The position numbers and the translations under genes are program-made. 22,052 bases of DNA from JAIVJN01 sp036732565 (GTDB lineage: Bacteria; Acidobacteriota; Vicinamibacteria; Vicinamibacterales; UBA2999), in NCBI GenBank assembly GCA_036732565.1, contig DAINCF010000037.1, positions 1-22,052 on the forward strand, written 5' to 3'. This document shows positions 7,989 through 14,625 of the stretch, in pieces. Within the stretch, counting starts at the first letter, position 1, and every line of letters begins with the position of its first letter. The notes under the pieces were generated by a model. That model saw only the letters and a program-made list of their open reading frames with translations, ran no database searches and had not been told where the DNA came from.

Positions 7989-7994
7989 AGTATA
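7989..7994 (-). promoter_or_regulatory. Putative -10 box upstream of the leftward VWA/hem block
   Basis: On the minus strand TATACT, preceded by GGGC, lies about 95 nt before the ATG at 7894. A weak CTTTCC-like -35 stands roughly 17 nt further upstream. This is the only promoter-like site seen in the divergent intergenic region for the minus-strand genes. Confidence 0.35.
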
Positions 7995-8066
7995 GCCCAC
8001 TGACCTTCGCGGAAAGCCCAGCCGCCGCTCACCATTCAAAATTCAGGATGCAGAACTGCCACTAGA

Positions 8067-8141
8067 GCCGGCAGTCGCTCGTCGGCAGTCGGCAGTCACG
8101 AACGGCCATAGGACTGCCGCCTCCCGACTGTCGACTGCCGA
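8067..8141. repeat. Inverted GGCAGTC heptamer hairpin in the divergent intergenic region
   Basis: The left arm has three GGCAGTC units (8069-8097) and the right arm (8112-8140) has GACTGCC, a degenerate unit and GACTGCC again, with a loop of about 14 nt beginning ACG. It is the same family as the element inside hemC at 3616-3676. It lies just upstream of the atpZ-like start at 8161 and leaves little space for a rightward promoter. The remaining intergenic DNA (7895-8066) shows nothing else apart from the -10-like site at 7989. Confidence 0.85.
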
Positions 8142-8160
8142 GCAGCGGTAGACTGCGTGA

Positions 8161-8433
8161 GTGCCGACCAGCTCGGAGAACTACCGGCTCATTGGGCAGC
8201 TCAGTACGGTCGGCCTGTCGTTCGTGCTGGCGTTGGTGCTGGGCTTCGGCGGCGGGTACCTCCTGGATCGATGGCTCGGCAGCTCGCCGTGGCTGACGTT
8301 CGTGGGTTTCTTCCTCGGCTTCGCCGCCGGCATCCTGAACGTCTACCGCATCCTCGGGTCCATCGGAACCGGTTCTCGGGGTTCTCAAGGTTCAGGTTCT
8401 CAGGGTTCGAGTGCCGAGGGACCGAGAACCTAG
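8161..8433 (+). CDS. atpZ: AtpZ/AtpI-like F0 accessory membrane protein (ATPase gene1 family)
   Basis: 90 residues. Two hydrophobic hairpin helices, about 13-35 (TVGLSFVLALVLGFGGGYLLDRWLG) and 43-62 (WLTFVGFFLGFAAGILNVYR), with the GGYLLDRWLG turn characteristic of the small protein encoded first in many F-ATPase operons. AtpZ and AtpI are thought to help Mg2+/Ca2+ supply or c-ring assembly. The GTG start at 8161 follows an in-frame TGA directly, so no earlier start exists; there is no clear Shine-Dalgarno. Residues 71-85 (GSRGSQGSGSQGSS) are not a family feature: they are the translation of a GGTTCTC heptamer repeat that continues past the stop codon. The natural C-terminus was probably near GILNVYRILG. 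Confidence 0.8.
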   Translation: MPTSSENYRLIGQLSTVGLSFVLALVLGFGGGYLLDRWLGSSPWLTFVGFFLGFAAGILNVYRILGSIGTGSRGSQGSGSQGSSAEGPRT

Positions 8434-8504
8434 AACCGCGAACCTAGAACCTAGAACCCAGAACTCAGAACTGAGAACGCAGAGAACCCAGAACCGAGAA
8501 CCCC
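8371..8504. repeat. Inverted GGTTCTC / GAGAACC short tandem repeat
   Basis: GGTTCTC-type units (8371-8409) overlap the end of the atpZ-like gene. From 8421 the complementary AGAACCT/GAGAACC units run to 8504, directly before the atpI-like ATG at 8505. The two arms can pair into a long imperfect hairpin. The repeat fills the entire gap between the two genes, including the region where a ribosome-binding site would be expected. Confidence 0.85.
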
Positions 8505-8882
8505 ATGAACCTGGTCCGCCTCGAGCGCGACGCCGTCGTGGCGTGTCTCGCGTTGACCGTTCTTGCGCTCGTCGTCTGGCCGCGGACGCTGGCGGCGGCG
8601 GGTGGGGTGCTCGGGGGTGGACTGCTCGTCGGGCTGAGCTACTGGGCCATCCGCGGCATCGTCGATGGGCTGCTCGTGGCGCGGGGTGAGGGGCGTCGGC
8701 CGGGGCGCGGACTGCTAGTGAAGTTTTTCACAAGGCATGCTATACTCGCTCTCGCGGCCTACGGTATGATGGCGCGTTTGCGCGTCGACCCAGTGGCGCT
8801 GCTGGTTGGGGTCACATCGCTCGGCATCGCGGTCGCGGTCGAAGGCGTCCGCGTCCTGACCGGTACTGACCGGGCCAACTAG
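8505..8882 (+). CDS. atpI: AtpI-like ATP synthase subunit I
   Basis: 125 residues with four hydrophobic segments (about 10-26, 29-50, 72-89 and 94-115) and a basic loop between 59 and 71, the pattern of the small AtpI family that assists F0 c-ring assembly. It keeps the KFFTRHAILALAAYGMMARLRVDP part typical of bacterial AtpI after helix 2. The start is ATG 8505, directly behind the repeat at 8421-8504; no Shine-Dalgarno is visible. In most genomes subunit a (atpB) follows, but here the next gene is subunit c after 159 nt. Sequence conservation in this family is low, so the call rests on topology and neighbours. Confidence 0.72.
   Translation: MNLVRLERDAVVACLALTVLALVVWPRTLAAAGGVLGGGLLVGLSYWAIRGIVDGLLVARGEGRRPGRGLLVKFFTRHAILALAAYGMMARLRVDPVALLVGVTSLGIAVAVEGVRVLTGTDRAN
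8738..8746 (+). promoter_or_regulatory. Putative extended -10 promoter inside the atpI-like gene
   Basis: TGCTATACT is an extended -10 match (TGN plus TATACT) within the coding sequence, pointing toward atpE. No good -35 is present, which extended -10 promoters can do without. It would give an independent atpE transcript with a leader of roughly 290 nt. Confidence 0.3.
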
Positions 8883-9026
8883 CGAGGCTCCGCCTCCACC
8901 CATTCGACCGTGCTCAGGGCGTCCGAGCAGCGTCGTGGGACGGCGGGGCGGGTGAATCCCTCGTTTTTCTGTGACGGTTGCGGAAGAGATCGCGGTCGGT
9001 CCCGGATCTCGCAAGTTTCTTGTGCT

Positions 9027-9033
9027 GAGGAGG
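9027..9033 (+). promoter_or_regulatory. Strong Shine-Dalgarno fixing the atpE start
   Basis: GAGGAGG lies 8 nt before the GTG at 9042. The open frame extends back to 8910 but lacks a comparable site and would add sequence with no membrane character. Confidence 0.8.
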
Positions 9034-9041
9034 CGTTTGCA

Positions 9042-9386
9042 GTGAGCACCCGACGGTCGGTCCTGTCTACGACGTTCGTGATCCTTGTCCTGGGCTTCGT
9101 GTCGCCCGCGTACGCCCAGGAGGCCGCGGGCGCGGCCAACTCCGGCCTGGTGCAGTGGTCGATCATCACCGCCGGCTTCGCGCTCGCCATTGCGGCGGCG
9201 GGCGCCGCGCTCGGTCAGGGCTGCGCGGTCGCGTCAGCGGCCGAGGCGATTGCCCGCAACCCCGGAGCCGCCGGCGAAATCCGCGGCGCGCTCATCCTGG
9301 GCCTCGTGCTCATCGAGTCGTTGGTCATCTACGTGCTGCTGGTCTCGCTGATTCTCTTCTTCATCCAGCCGTTCGGCGCGCGCTAG
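9042..9386 (+). CDS. atpE: F-type ATP synthase F0 subunit c, with cleavable signal peptide and Na+-type residues
   Basis: 114 residues. Residues 1 to about 25 (ending SPAYA-QEAA) look like a signal peptide. Two transmembrane helices follow (about 37-64 and 83-108) joined by the polar loop ARNPGAAGEIRG. The rotor carboxylate is Glu92 in VLIESLVIY, and helix 1 has Gln59 in LGQG. Gln59, Glu92, Ser93 and Tyr97 match in identity and spacing Gln32, Glu65, Ser66 and Tyr70 of the Ilyobacter tartaricus Na+ ring; Val63 and Thr67 are Leu90 and Leu94 here. The helix-1 glycine pattern GxGxGxG reads AxGxAxG. The start is GTG 9042 after a strong Shine-Dalgarno. It is followed by a terminator, so it ends its transcript; no other F0 or F1 subunit gene follows. 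Confidence 0.93.
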   Translation: MSTRRSVLSTTFVILVLGFVSPAYAQEAAGAANSGLVQWSIITAGFALAIAAAGAALGQGCAVASAAEAIARNPGAAGEIRGALILGLVLIESLVIYVLLVSLILFFIQPFGAR

Positions 9387-9411
9387 GCGCAAGCGGCGAT
9401 CGCATCAACGT

Positions 9412-9450
9412 GGCCCGGACGTCAGCCGACGTTCCGGGCCGCTCTTGTTT
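9412..9450 (+). terminator. Rho-independent-type terminator after atpE
   Basis: GGCCCGGACGTC (9412-9423) pairs with GACGTTCCGGGCC (9428-9440) with one bulge, followed by GCTCTTGTTT. The T tract is interrupted, but the stem is strong and the position fits. Confidence 0.7.
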
Positions 9451-9547
9451 CCAGGCCTCAAGCCTCAAGCCCCAAGCCCCAAGCCCCAAGCCTCGAGCCA
9501 CGAGCCTCGAGCCTCGGGCCTGAGCCTCGGGCCTGAGCCTCGAGCCA
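9451..9547. repeat. AAGCCTC/AAGCCCC/GAGCCTC heptamer tandem repeat
   Basis: About thirteen degenerate 7-nt units in direct orientation: first AAGCCTC and AAGCCCC, then GAGCCTC and GGGCCTG. No inverted arm is seen apart from the internal palindrome CTCGAG. It ends 2 nt before the -10-like site of the DMT transporter, so any -35 region of that promoter is repeat DNA. Confidence 0.85.
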
Positions 9548-9549
9548 GC

Positions 9550-9555
9550 TATGAT
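9550..9555 (+). promoter_or_regulatory. Putative -10 box for leaderless DMT-transporter transcript
   Basis: TATGAT ends 8 nt before the TTG start codon at 9564, with no Shine-Dalgarno between. The predicted transcript would begin at or within a base or two of the start codon. Confidence 0.45.
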
Positions 9556-9563
9556 CTTGCCGA

Positions 9564-10439
9564 TTGATTGATCTCCTCCTGCTCCTGACGGTGATCGTCT
9601 GGGGCAGCAACTTCGCGATCGTGAAGTCCGCGCTTGCGGACTTTCCGCCTTTCGTCTTCAACGCGCTCCGCCTGATCATCGCGTCGAGTCTGTTCGTCAT
9701 CGCGATGGCTGCTCAGGCGCGGGCCGGCCCTTCCGATCTGCATGGGCGCCTGACACGAGGTGAGTGGCGCCAGTTGCTGCAGCTCGGCGTCATCGGCCAC
9801 TTCGTGTACCAGCTCTGCTTCGTCGCCGGTGTCGCACGCACCAGCTCTGGCAACGCGGGTCTGATCTTCGGATGCACGCCGGTTGCGGTGTCGCTGCTGT
9901 CGTCGCTCACCGGACACGAACGGATCCCCAACACGCGTTGGATCGGCTTGGGGTTGTCGCTCGTCGGCATCTATGCGGTCGTCGGCCATCGCGCGTCGTG
10001 GACGCTGGAGAGTCTGGCCGGCGATGCCCTCGTGTTCGCGGCGATGTGCTGCTGGGCGTTCTATTCCGTGATGTCACAGCCGCTGCTCGCGCGACGATCC
10101 CCCCTCGTTGTCACGGGCTGGTCCCTGTCGATGGGCGCCTCGCTCTATCTGATCGTCGCCGTGCCCGAGTTTTTCACGGCGGACTGGTCGGCGATCTCAA
10201 CCACCAGTTGGTGGCTGATGACATGGTCGGCCGTCTTCTCGATGGCGCTCGCGTACATCATCTGGTACACGGCCGTGCAGCGCATCGGAAGCTCGCGGAC
10301 GGCCACCTACAGCAACCTGACGCCAATCGTCGCGATGATCGTTGGCTACGTGTGGATGGCCGAACCGATCACAAACGCACAGCTCCTTGGAGCCGCGGCG
10401 ATTCTCGCGGGTGTGTCAGTGACGCGGCTAAGAAACTGA
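9564..10439 (+). CDS. DMT-superfamily (EamA) transporter
   Basis: 291 residues with ten hydrophobic segments in two EamA-like halves. The first half begins LLLLLTVIVWGSNFAIVKSAL with the family's WGSNF-type motif, then RLIIASSLFVIAM and VARTSSGNAGLIFGCTPVAVSLLSS. The second half contains DALVFAAMCCWAFYSVMSQPLL and ends YSNLTPIVAMIVGYVWMAEPITNAQLLGAAAILAGV, the typical last-helix region. These inner-membrane carriers export or import amino acids, nucleosides or other metabolites; the substrate cannot be read from sequence. Start: TTG 9564 fits the first helix and the -10-like TATGAT just upstream; an ATG at 9551 runs into a stop after six codons. It stands alone between two repeat blocks. Confidence 0.9.
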   Translation: MIDLLLLLTVIVWGSNFAIVKSALADFPPFVFNALRLIIASSLFVIAMAAQARAGPSDLHGRLTRGEWRQLLQLGVIGHFVYQLCFVAGVARTSSGNAGLIFGCTPVAVSLLSSLTGHERIPNTRWIGLGLSLVGIYAVVGHRASWTLESLAGDALVFAAMCCWAFYSVMSQPLLARRSPLVVTGWSLSMGASLYLIVAVPEFFTADWSAISTTSWWLMTWSAVFSMALAYIIWYTAVQRIGSSRTATYSNLTPIVAMIVGYVWMAEPITNAQLLGAAAILAGVSVTRLRN

Positions 10440-10440
10440 A

Positions 10441-10590
10441 GGTGGGTGCCTGGGTGCCTACGGTGCCTAAGGTGCCAAGAAGTGCCTAGGTGCCGTGCCC
10501 GGAGATGCGCCGCACTCCAACACCCCGCACCGATGCACTCGATGCACCTCCAGCACCCCAGGCACTCAGGCACTCAGGCACTCAGGCACC
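10441..10590. repeat. Inverted GGTGCCT / AGGCACT 7-8-nt tandem repeat
   Basis: GGTGCCT-type units run from 10441 to about 10493. After a divergent centre, the complementary orientation (GCACC, AGGCACTC three times, GGCACC) runs to 10590. The arms could pair in a long imperfect hairpin and may work as the 3' end of the transporter transcript. The AGGCACTC unit recurs inside the cytochrome gene at 20401-20508. Confidence 0.85.
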
Positions 10591-10622
10591 AGATTTCGTC
10601 CTCTCCCCTCCTCGCATGTCTC

Positions 10623-10651
10623 TTGCCCCATCGTGCGAATTCGAGTATTGT
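10623..10651 (+). promoter_or_regulatory. Putative sigma-70-type promoter of the first TonB-dependent receptor
   Basis: TTGCCC (10623-10628), 17-nt spacer, TATTGT (10646-10651). It precedes a leader of about 260 nt to the start at 10921. Confidence 0.45.
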
Positions 10652-10920
10652 CCCCGCGTTCGCGAGTAGGGTCGCGGGCTTCCGGTCAGTTCTCAGCTCG
10701 TCAACGTTCGATTGTTCGTCCGCGTCTTCGGTAGCACAGCTGTGCGTGTCACAGCTCGGCTGTCACTCGAGGCGCGCCGCATCTCTTTGTCTGTCTAGCT
10801 GTCTGTGTCGACTCCCACCTCGTGTCCGGCAGACGCCGGCACCGGTCGGCGAGGCAGCGCTGGTGGTTGGTGGTCGTGGGTCACGGCCTCCGGGCCGACC
10901 CCCACAGGGAGGATGAGACG
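10652..10920 (+). other. Long untranslated leader of the first receptor gene
   Basis: No coding frame with convincing features is seen. The leader contains a 12-bp palindrome GCACAGCTGTGC (10734-10745), a pyrimidine-rich TGTCTGTCTAGCTGTCTGTG stretch near 10790-10808, and ends with GGGAGG 8 nt before the ATG at 10921. No known riboswitch class is recognised. Confidence 0.4.
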
Positions 10921-13788
10921 ATGAAGCGTTGGCTGTCAGGCATGGCGGCGGCGATCGCCATGGCGTTGGTCTGCACGACATCGGCGTGGGCGCAGGGCGG
11001 AGGCGCCAGCAGCACCGGCACGATTCAGGGCCGTGTCGCCGATGGGCAGGGCGCGATCTTGCCGGGTGTGACGGTCACGGCGACCAGTCCATCCGCACTG
11101 GGCGCGCAAACGACGACGACTTCGGACACTGGCAACTATCGGTTCCCGGCGTTGCCGCCAGGCAGCTACACCGTGACCTACGAGTTGTCCGGTTTCAACA
11201 CGCTCAAGCGCGAAGGCATCGAGCTCACGCTCGGCTTCACGGCGAACGTCAACGTGGAGCTGTCGCTGGCGACGCTTCAGGAAACCGTCACGGTCACGGG
11301 CGAGTCACCGGTCATCGACACCACGGCGACGCGCATTCAGCAGAACTTCAAGCTCGAACAGTTGCAATCGATCCCGAACGGTCGCGACATGTGGGCCTTG
11401 CTGGCCGTGACACCAGCGGTGCAGATGTCCCGCATCGACGTCGCTGGCAATCGCGCCGGCACGCAGACCGGGTATCGCGCGTATGGCTTCAACGGACAGA
11501 CGCGCGTGCTGATCGAGGGCATCAACACTACCGAGGGCACCAGCGGCGCTGGCTTCTACTTCGACTACGCGTCGCTCGAGGAAGCGTTCCTGGGGACGAG
11601 CGGCCAGTCGGCCGAGATGCCGAATCCTGGTGTGCAGTCGCAGTTCATCGCGCGCTCGGGCGGCAACCAGTTCTTCGCCGAGTATCACCTCGATTGGTAC
11701 AACAACTCACTGCAGGGAGCGAACATCCCGGACTCGTACCTCACGTCGACCGCCTTCAACAACAGCCCGATTCGCGAGCACAGCAACGAGATCACCCGGT
11801 ACTACGATCAGGACATCAGCGCGGGCGGTCCCATCAAGCGCGACAAGGTCTGGTGGTTTGGCACCTATCGCCAGCAGTACAACGCGGTCGCGCAGCCGAG
11901 CTTTCAGTTCGACAAGACGTTCGACACCAAGCTCTGGAACCCCGTGATCAAGGGGACCTATCAACTGAATCAGAGCAACAAGATCATCGGCTACTACCAG
12001 TGGGGTCAGAAAGAGCAGCCCAACCGGCTGCCGTTCAACACCTATACCTATCTGTCCCCCGAGCAGACCTTCGCGCAGGACTCAGGCAGCTGGGTCTACA
12101 AGGCCGAATGGAACGGCACGGTGAGCGACAAGCTGTATGTCGAGGCACGCTACGGTGACTTCGGCTACTACTTTCCGCTCATCACCAACAGCCCAGACAA
12201 TTTTTTCTGGCATGACACCGGAGCACTGATTTCAGAGGGTGCGCACCAGAAGCAGCAGATCGATCGCGACCGCAAGCAGTGGACAGGCGCGGCGACCTAC
12301 TTCCTGGACACCGGCGCCGGCAGCCACACATTCAAGATGGGCGCCGAGCTGCTGAAAGAGCAGTCGTGGGAGGGCTACCTCCAGCGACGCGGCGGCAACA
12401 TCGAGCAGGTCTACGTCAACGGAGTCTCGAACCAGGTCGTCTTCGGCATCCCGACGGCGCTGGCGGTCGGCAGCCTGAAGGACAACGACAACGGCAACCT
12501 GACCTCGCGCGCGGCCCTCGACCAGGTCGGCCTCTTCGGCACCGACACGTGGGCGTTTGGCAAGATGACGCTCACCGCAGGTGTCCGCTACGACCGCTAC
12601 AAGGGATGGTTGCCCGAGCAGGAGCAGCTCGCCGGGCAAGTTGGCCCGGTCGTGGTGCAGGCCAAGACGTTCGCGCAAACCGACCTCTTCACCTGGAGTC
12701 AGTTCGCGCCTCGCGTCGGCTTCGTCTACGACCTCGCGGGTGATGGCCGGACCGTGCTCAAGGCCAACTACGGTCTCTACTGGCACAACCCGGGTGTCAG
12801 CATCCCCGGCGATGGCAATCCGAACCTCGCGGACAAACGGGCGACCTACAACTGGACCGACGTCAACGGCGACAAGCGCTGGCAGCCGGGTGAAGAAGGC
12901 TCGCAGGTCAGCGCGTTCCTCGAGGGCTCGATTAAGGTCGATCCGGATATCAAGGCGCCCTACACGCACGAAGCCAGCTTCTGGCTGGAGCGGCAGCTCA
13001 CGCAGACGATGGGCATTCGAACGGGGTACGTCTATAAGACCGAAGACGATCTGATCGACACCTATCAGCCGGGTCGTTCGCCGTCGGCGTTCTCGGTGCC
13101 GTTCGACTTCGTCGACATCGGTGTCGACGGCGTCCGCAACACCGCCGACGATCGCATCGTGCAGATGTTCGGGCTGCCGTCGGCGAATGCCGGCACGCTG
13201 TTCCCGAATGCCCAAGTCGTAATGAACGTGCCGCAGTATTCGCGCTACAAGACGGTCGAGGCATCGGTGAACCGGCGCTACAGCAGCCGGTGGTCGGCCT
13301 CGTTCGGCGGCGCCTATACCTGGATGGAGGATTTTCCGACCGAGCTCTTCCCGAACAACCCACAGATGCCGGGTGTGGCGGATCGCACGGTGTGGAACTT
13401 CAAAGCGACTGCGAGCTACGACGCGATGTGGGGCATCCGCGTGTCGCCCGTGCTGCGACATCAGTCGGGCGTCAACTTCGCGCGCACGGTCCAGCCGACA
13501 GCGCCAACGGGCCTGATCATCAATAGCGGCACGACGGATCGTGCGATCCACTACCTCGAGCCGATGAATGCCAACCGCGAGGACAACATCTGGGTGTTCG
13601 ACGTGCGGGCTGAGAGGACCGTCCCGATTGGGCCGCGCCTCAAAGCTCGACTGTATCTGGATTTGTTCAACATCACCAATAGCCACGCGTCCGAGACCAT
13701 TGGTCGGGCGACCGGGCTGAGCTACCTCAAGCCGACCGCGATCCTCGCGCCATTCACGACGCGTGTCGGATTTCGAATTTTGTGGTAG
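10921..13788 (+). CDS. Oar-like TonB-dependent outer-membrane receptor, first copy
   Basis: 955 residues. Signal peptide 1-24 (cleavage after SAWA). Residues about 32-118 form a carboxypeptidase-regulatory-like beta-sandwich (GTIQGRVADGQGAILPGVTVTATS and GNYRFPALPPGSYTVTYELSGF). A plug domain follows (ETVTVTGESPVIDTTAT, IPNGRDMWALLAVTPAV, RVLIEGINTTEGTSGAGFYFDY), then a long outer-membrane barrel ending in FTTRVGFRILW with a terminal aromatic residue. No clear TonB box is seen. An EF-hand-like loop Asp647-Glu658 lies in the barrel region. The start ATG 10921 has GGGAGG 8 nt upstream; the frame extends to 10822 without a signal peptide at that end. Oar-like receptors are presumed to take up large substrates or peptides; the substrate is unknown. 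Paralogous with the receptor at 14626. Confidence 0.92.
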   Translation: MKRWLSGMAAAIAMALVCTTSAWAQGGGASSTGTIQGRVADGQGAILPGVTVTATSPSALGAQTTTTSDTGNYRFPALPPGSYTVTYELSGFNTLKREGIELTLGFTANVNVELSLATLQETVTVTGESPVIDTTATRIQQNFKLEQLQSIPNGRDMWALLAVTPAVQMSRIDVAGNRAGTQTGYRAYGFNGQTRVLIEGINTTEGTSGAGFYFDYASLEEAFLGTSGQSAEMPNPGVQSQFIARSGGNQFFAEYHLDWYNNSLQGANIPDSYLTSTAFNNSPIREHSNEITRYYDQDISAGGPIKRDKVWWFGTYRQQYNAVAQPSFQFDKTFDTKLWNPVIKGTYQLNQSNKIIGYYQWGQKEQPNRLPFNTYTYLSPEQTFAQDSGSWVYKAEWNGTVSDKLYVEARYGDFGYYFPLITNSPDNFFWHDTGALISEGAHQKQQIDRDRKQWTGAATYFLDTGAGSHTFKMGAELLKEQSWEGYLQRRGGNIEQVYVNGVSNQVVFGIPTALAVGSLKDNDNGNLTSRAALDQVGLFGTDTWAFGKMTLTAGVRYDRYKGWLPEQEQLAGQVGPVVVQAKTFAQTDLFTWSQFAPRVGFVYDLAGDGRTVLKANYGLYWHNPGVSIPGDGNPNLADKRATYNWTDVNGDKRWQPGEEGSQVSAFLEGSIKVDPDIKAPYTHEASFWLERQLTQTMGIRTGYVYKTEDDLIDTYQPGRSPSAFSVPFDFVDIGVDGVRNTADDRIVQMFGLPSANAGTLFPNAQVVMNVPQYSRYKTVEASVNRRYSSRWSASFGGAYTWMEDFPTELFPNNPQMPGVADRTVWNFKATASYDAMWGIRVSPVLRHQSGVNFARTVQPTAPTGLIINSGTTDRAIHYLEPMNANREDNIWVFDVRAERTVPIGPRLKARLYLDLFNITNSHASETIGRATGLSYLKPTAILAPFTTRVGFRILW

Positions 13789-13836
13789 AAAGGGGCCGGG
13801 TCTGGCCGTCTAACGAGCAGACCGAGATATCGAGTT

Positions 13837-13854
13837 GACTCCTGTGGGGGAGTC
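13837..13854 (+). promoter_or_regulatory. Conserved GACTCC hairpin after the first receptor
   Basis: GACTCC-TGTGGG-GGAGTC forms a six-bp stem. An almost identical element occurs after the second receptor at 17766-17786, each time just before a terminator. Its function is unknown. Confidence 0.6.
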
Positions 13855-13858
13855 ATTT

Positions 13859-13897
13859 CGCGGGAGGTCGCCGCGCCAGTGGCCTCCCGCGTTTTTT
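13859..13897 (+). terminator. Rho-independent terminator of the first receptor gene
   Basis: CGCGGGAGG (13859-13867) pairs with CCTCCCGCG (13883-13891), followed by six T. Confidence 0.9.
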
Positions 13898-13911
13898 GTA
13901 CTTGCGCAGCT

Positions 13912-14190
13912 GGTTCCGCACGAGGGTTCCGCACGAGGGTTCCGCACGAGGGTTCCACACGAAGGTTCCACACGAAGGTTCCACACGAAGGTTCCACACG
14001 AAGGTTCAGTTCCAGACGGGCGTTCCTAACCAAGGTTCCCGCGAGAGTTCTGTTCAGCAGGGTCGGACCTTCGCTCGCCAGTGCACCAATGAACCTGCGC
14101 AGGAACAGAACCTGTGCGGAACCTCCGTGAGGAACCGAACCAATGTGGGAACCCGCGTGCGGAACCCTCATGGGGAACCAACGTGCGGAA
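13912..14190. repeat. 13-nt tandem repeats with a complementary arm, between the two receptor genes
   Basis: Seven contiguous 13-nt units occupy 13912-14002: three GGTTCCGCACGAG, then four GGTTCCACACGAA. Degenerate GGTTC/GTTCC pieces continue to about 14050. From about 14087 to 14190 the complementary orientation appears (GGAACC, GTGCGGAAC, GTGGGAACC), so the whole region can fold back on itself. The interval 13898-14625 has no convincing gene; short frames across it are only translations of the repeat. Confidence 0.88.
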
Positions 14191-14210
14191 CGATGCCTTT
14201 GGTGTATACG

Positions 14211-14239
14211 TTGCATTCCGTGACAACTCTTCGTACAGT
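14211..14239 (+). promoter_or_regulatory. Putative sigma-70-type promoter of the second TonB-dependent receptor
   Basis: TTGCAT (14211-14216), 17-nt spacer, TACAGT (14234-14239). It lies immediately after the complementary arm of the 13-nt repeat, with a leader of about 380 nt. Confidence 0.45.
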
Positions 14240-14255
14240 GCGGCCTTCATCCCTT

Positions 14256-14275
14256 GCGGATCGCGTGCGATCCGC
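14256..14275 (+). promoter_or_regulatory. Perfect 9-bp hairpin near the 5' end of the second receptor leader
   Basis: GCGGATCGC and GCGATCCGC are separated by two bases. It lies about 10 nt after the predicted transcription start, so it could stabilise the 5' end of the message or act as an operator. Further along the leader is a TCACA-CC-TGTGA inverted repeat (14549-14560). Confidence 0.4.
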
Positions 14276-14445
14276 TTCTGGAGACTTGCACATGCGTGGA
14301 CCCGGCCGGTCGTTCGTCGTCGTTCCCCAGGTCGCTCCTTCCTCGTTCCACGCCCGCCAGCAGTGCCAGTCGCAGTGTCAGCAGCAGTCCCTGCAGCAGC
14401 AGTTCCAGCAGCAGTAGTTCAAATCCCGTTTTCTCGCGAAGCCTT

Positions 14446-14505
14446 GTAGGGGCGGTTCGCGACCTGTCCGCCGAAGCGAACAGCGCGAAGGCGGAACCGC
14501 CCTAC
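14446..14505. repeat. GTAGGGGC-ended palindromic element in the second receptor leader
   Basis: GTAGGGGCGGTTC at the left pairs with GAACCGCCCTAC at the right with one bulged base; a smaller TTCGC/GCGAA hairpin lies inside. It is of the same type as the elements at 17864-17909 and 18756-18783. Confidence 0.75.
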
Positions 14506-14625
14506 GCCGATCCCGCAAGCGAGCGGTGACGGCAGTAGTCCATTTCGGTCACACCTGTGACCGTTTGTATTCGTCGTGTCGCCGTGACACGGCTTCTTGA
14601 TTTCCCGTGTGGGAGGCAGATGGTG

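Noticed and set aside
8910..9041. Longer N-terminus for atpE
   Set aside because: The extra 44 residues have no membrane or signal character, and the GTG at 9042 is preceded by GAGGAGG at ideal distance and begins a good signal peptide.
13912..14002. CRISPR array
   Set aside because: The 13-nt units are directly adjacent with no spacers, change from one variant to another within the block, and no cas gene is present.
14340..14416. CAG-rich stretch as a trinucleotide repeat or coding poly-Gln region
   Set aside because: The CAG units are irregular and broken, and lie in an untranslated leader; only compositional bias is supported.
13835..14417. Several frames of 64-173 codons between the receptor genes
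   Set aside because: They are translations of the 13-nt repeat and of CAG-rich leader DNA and cross a terminator.
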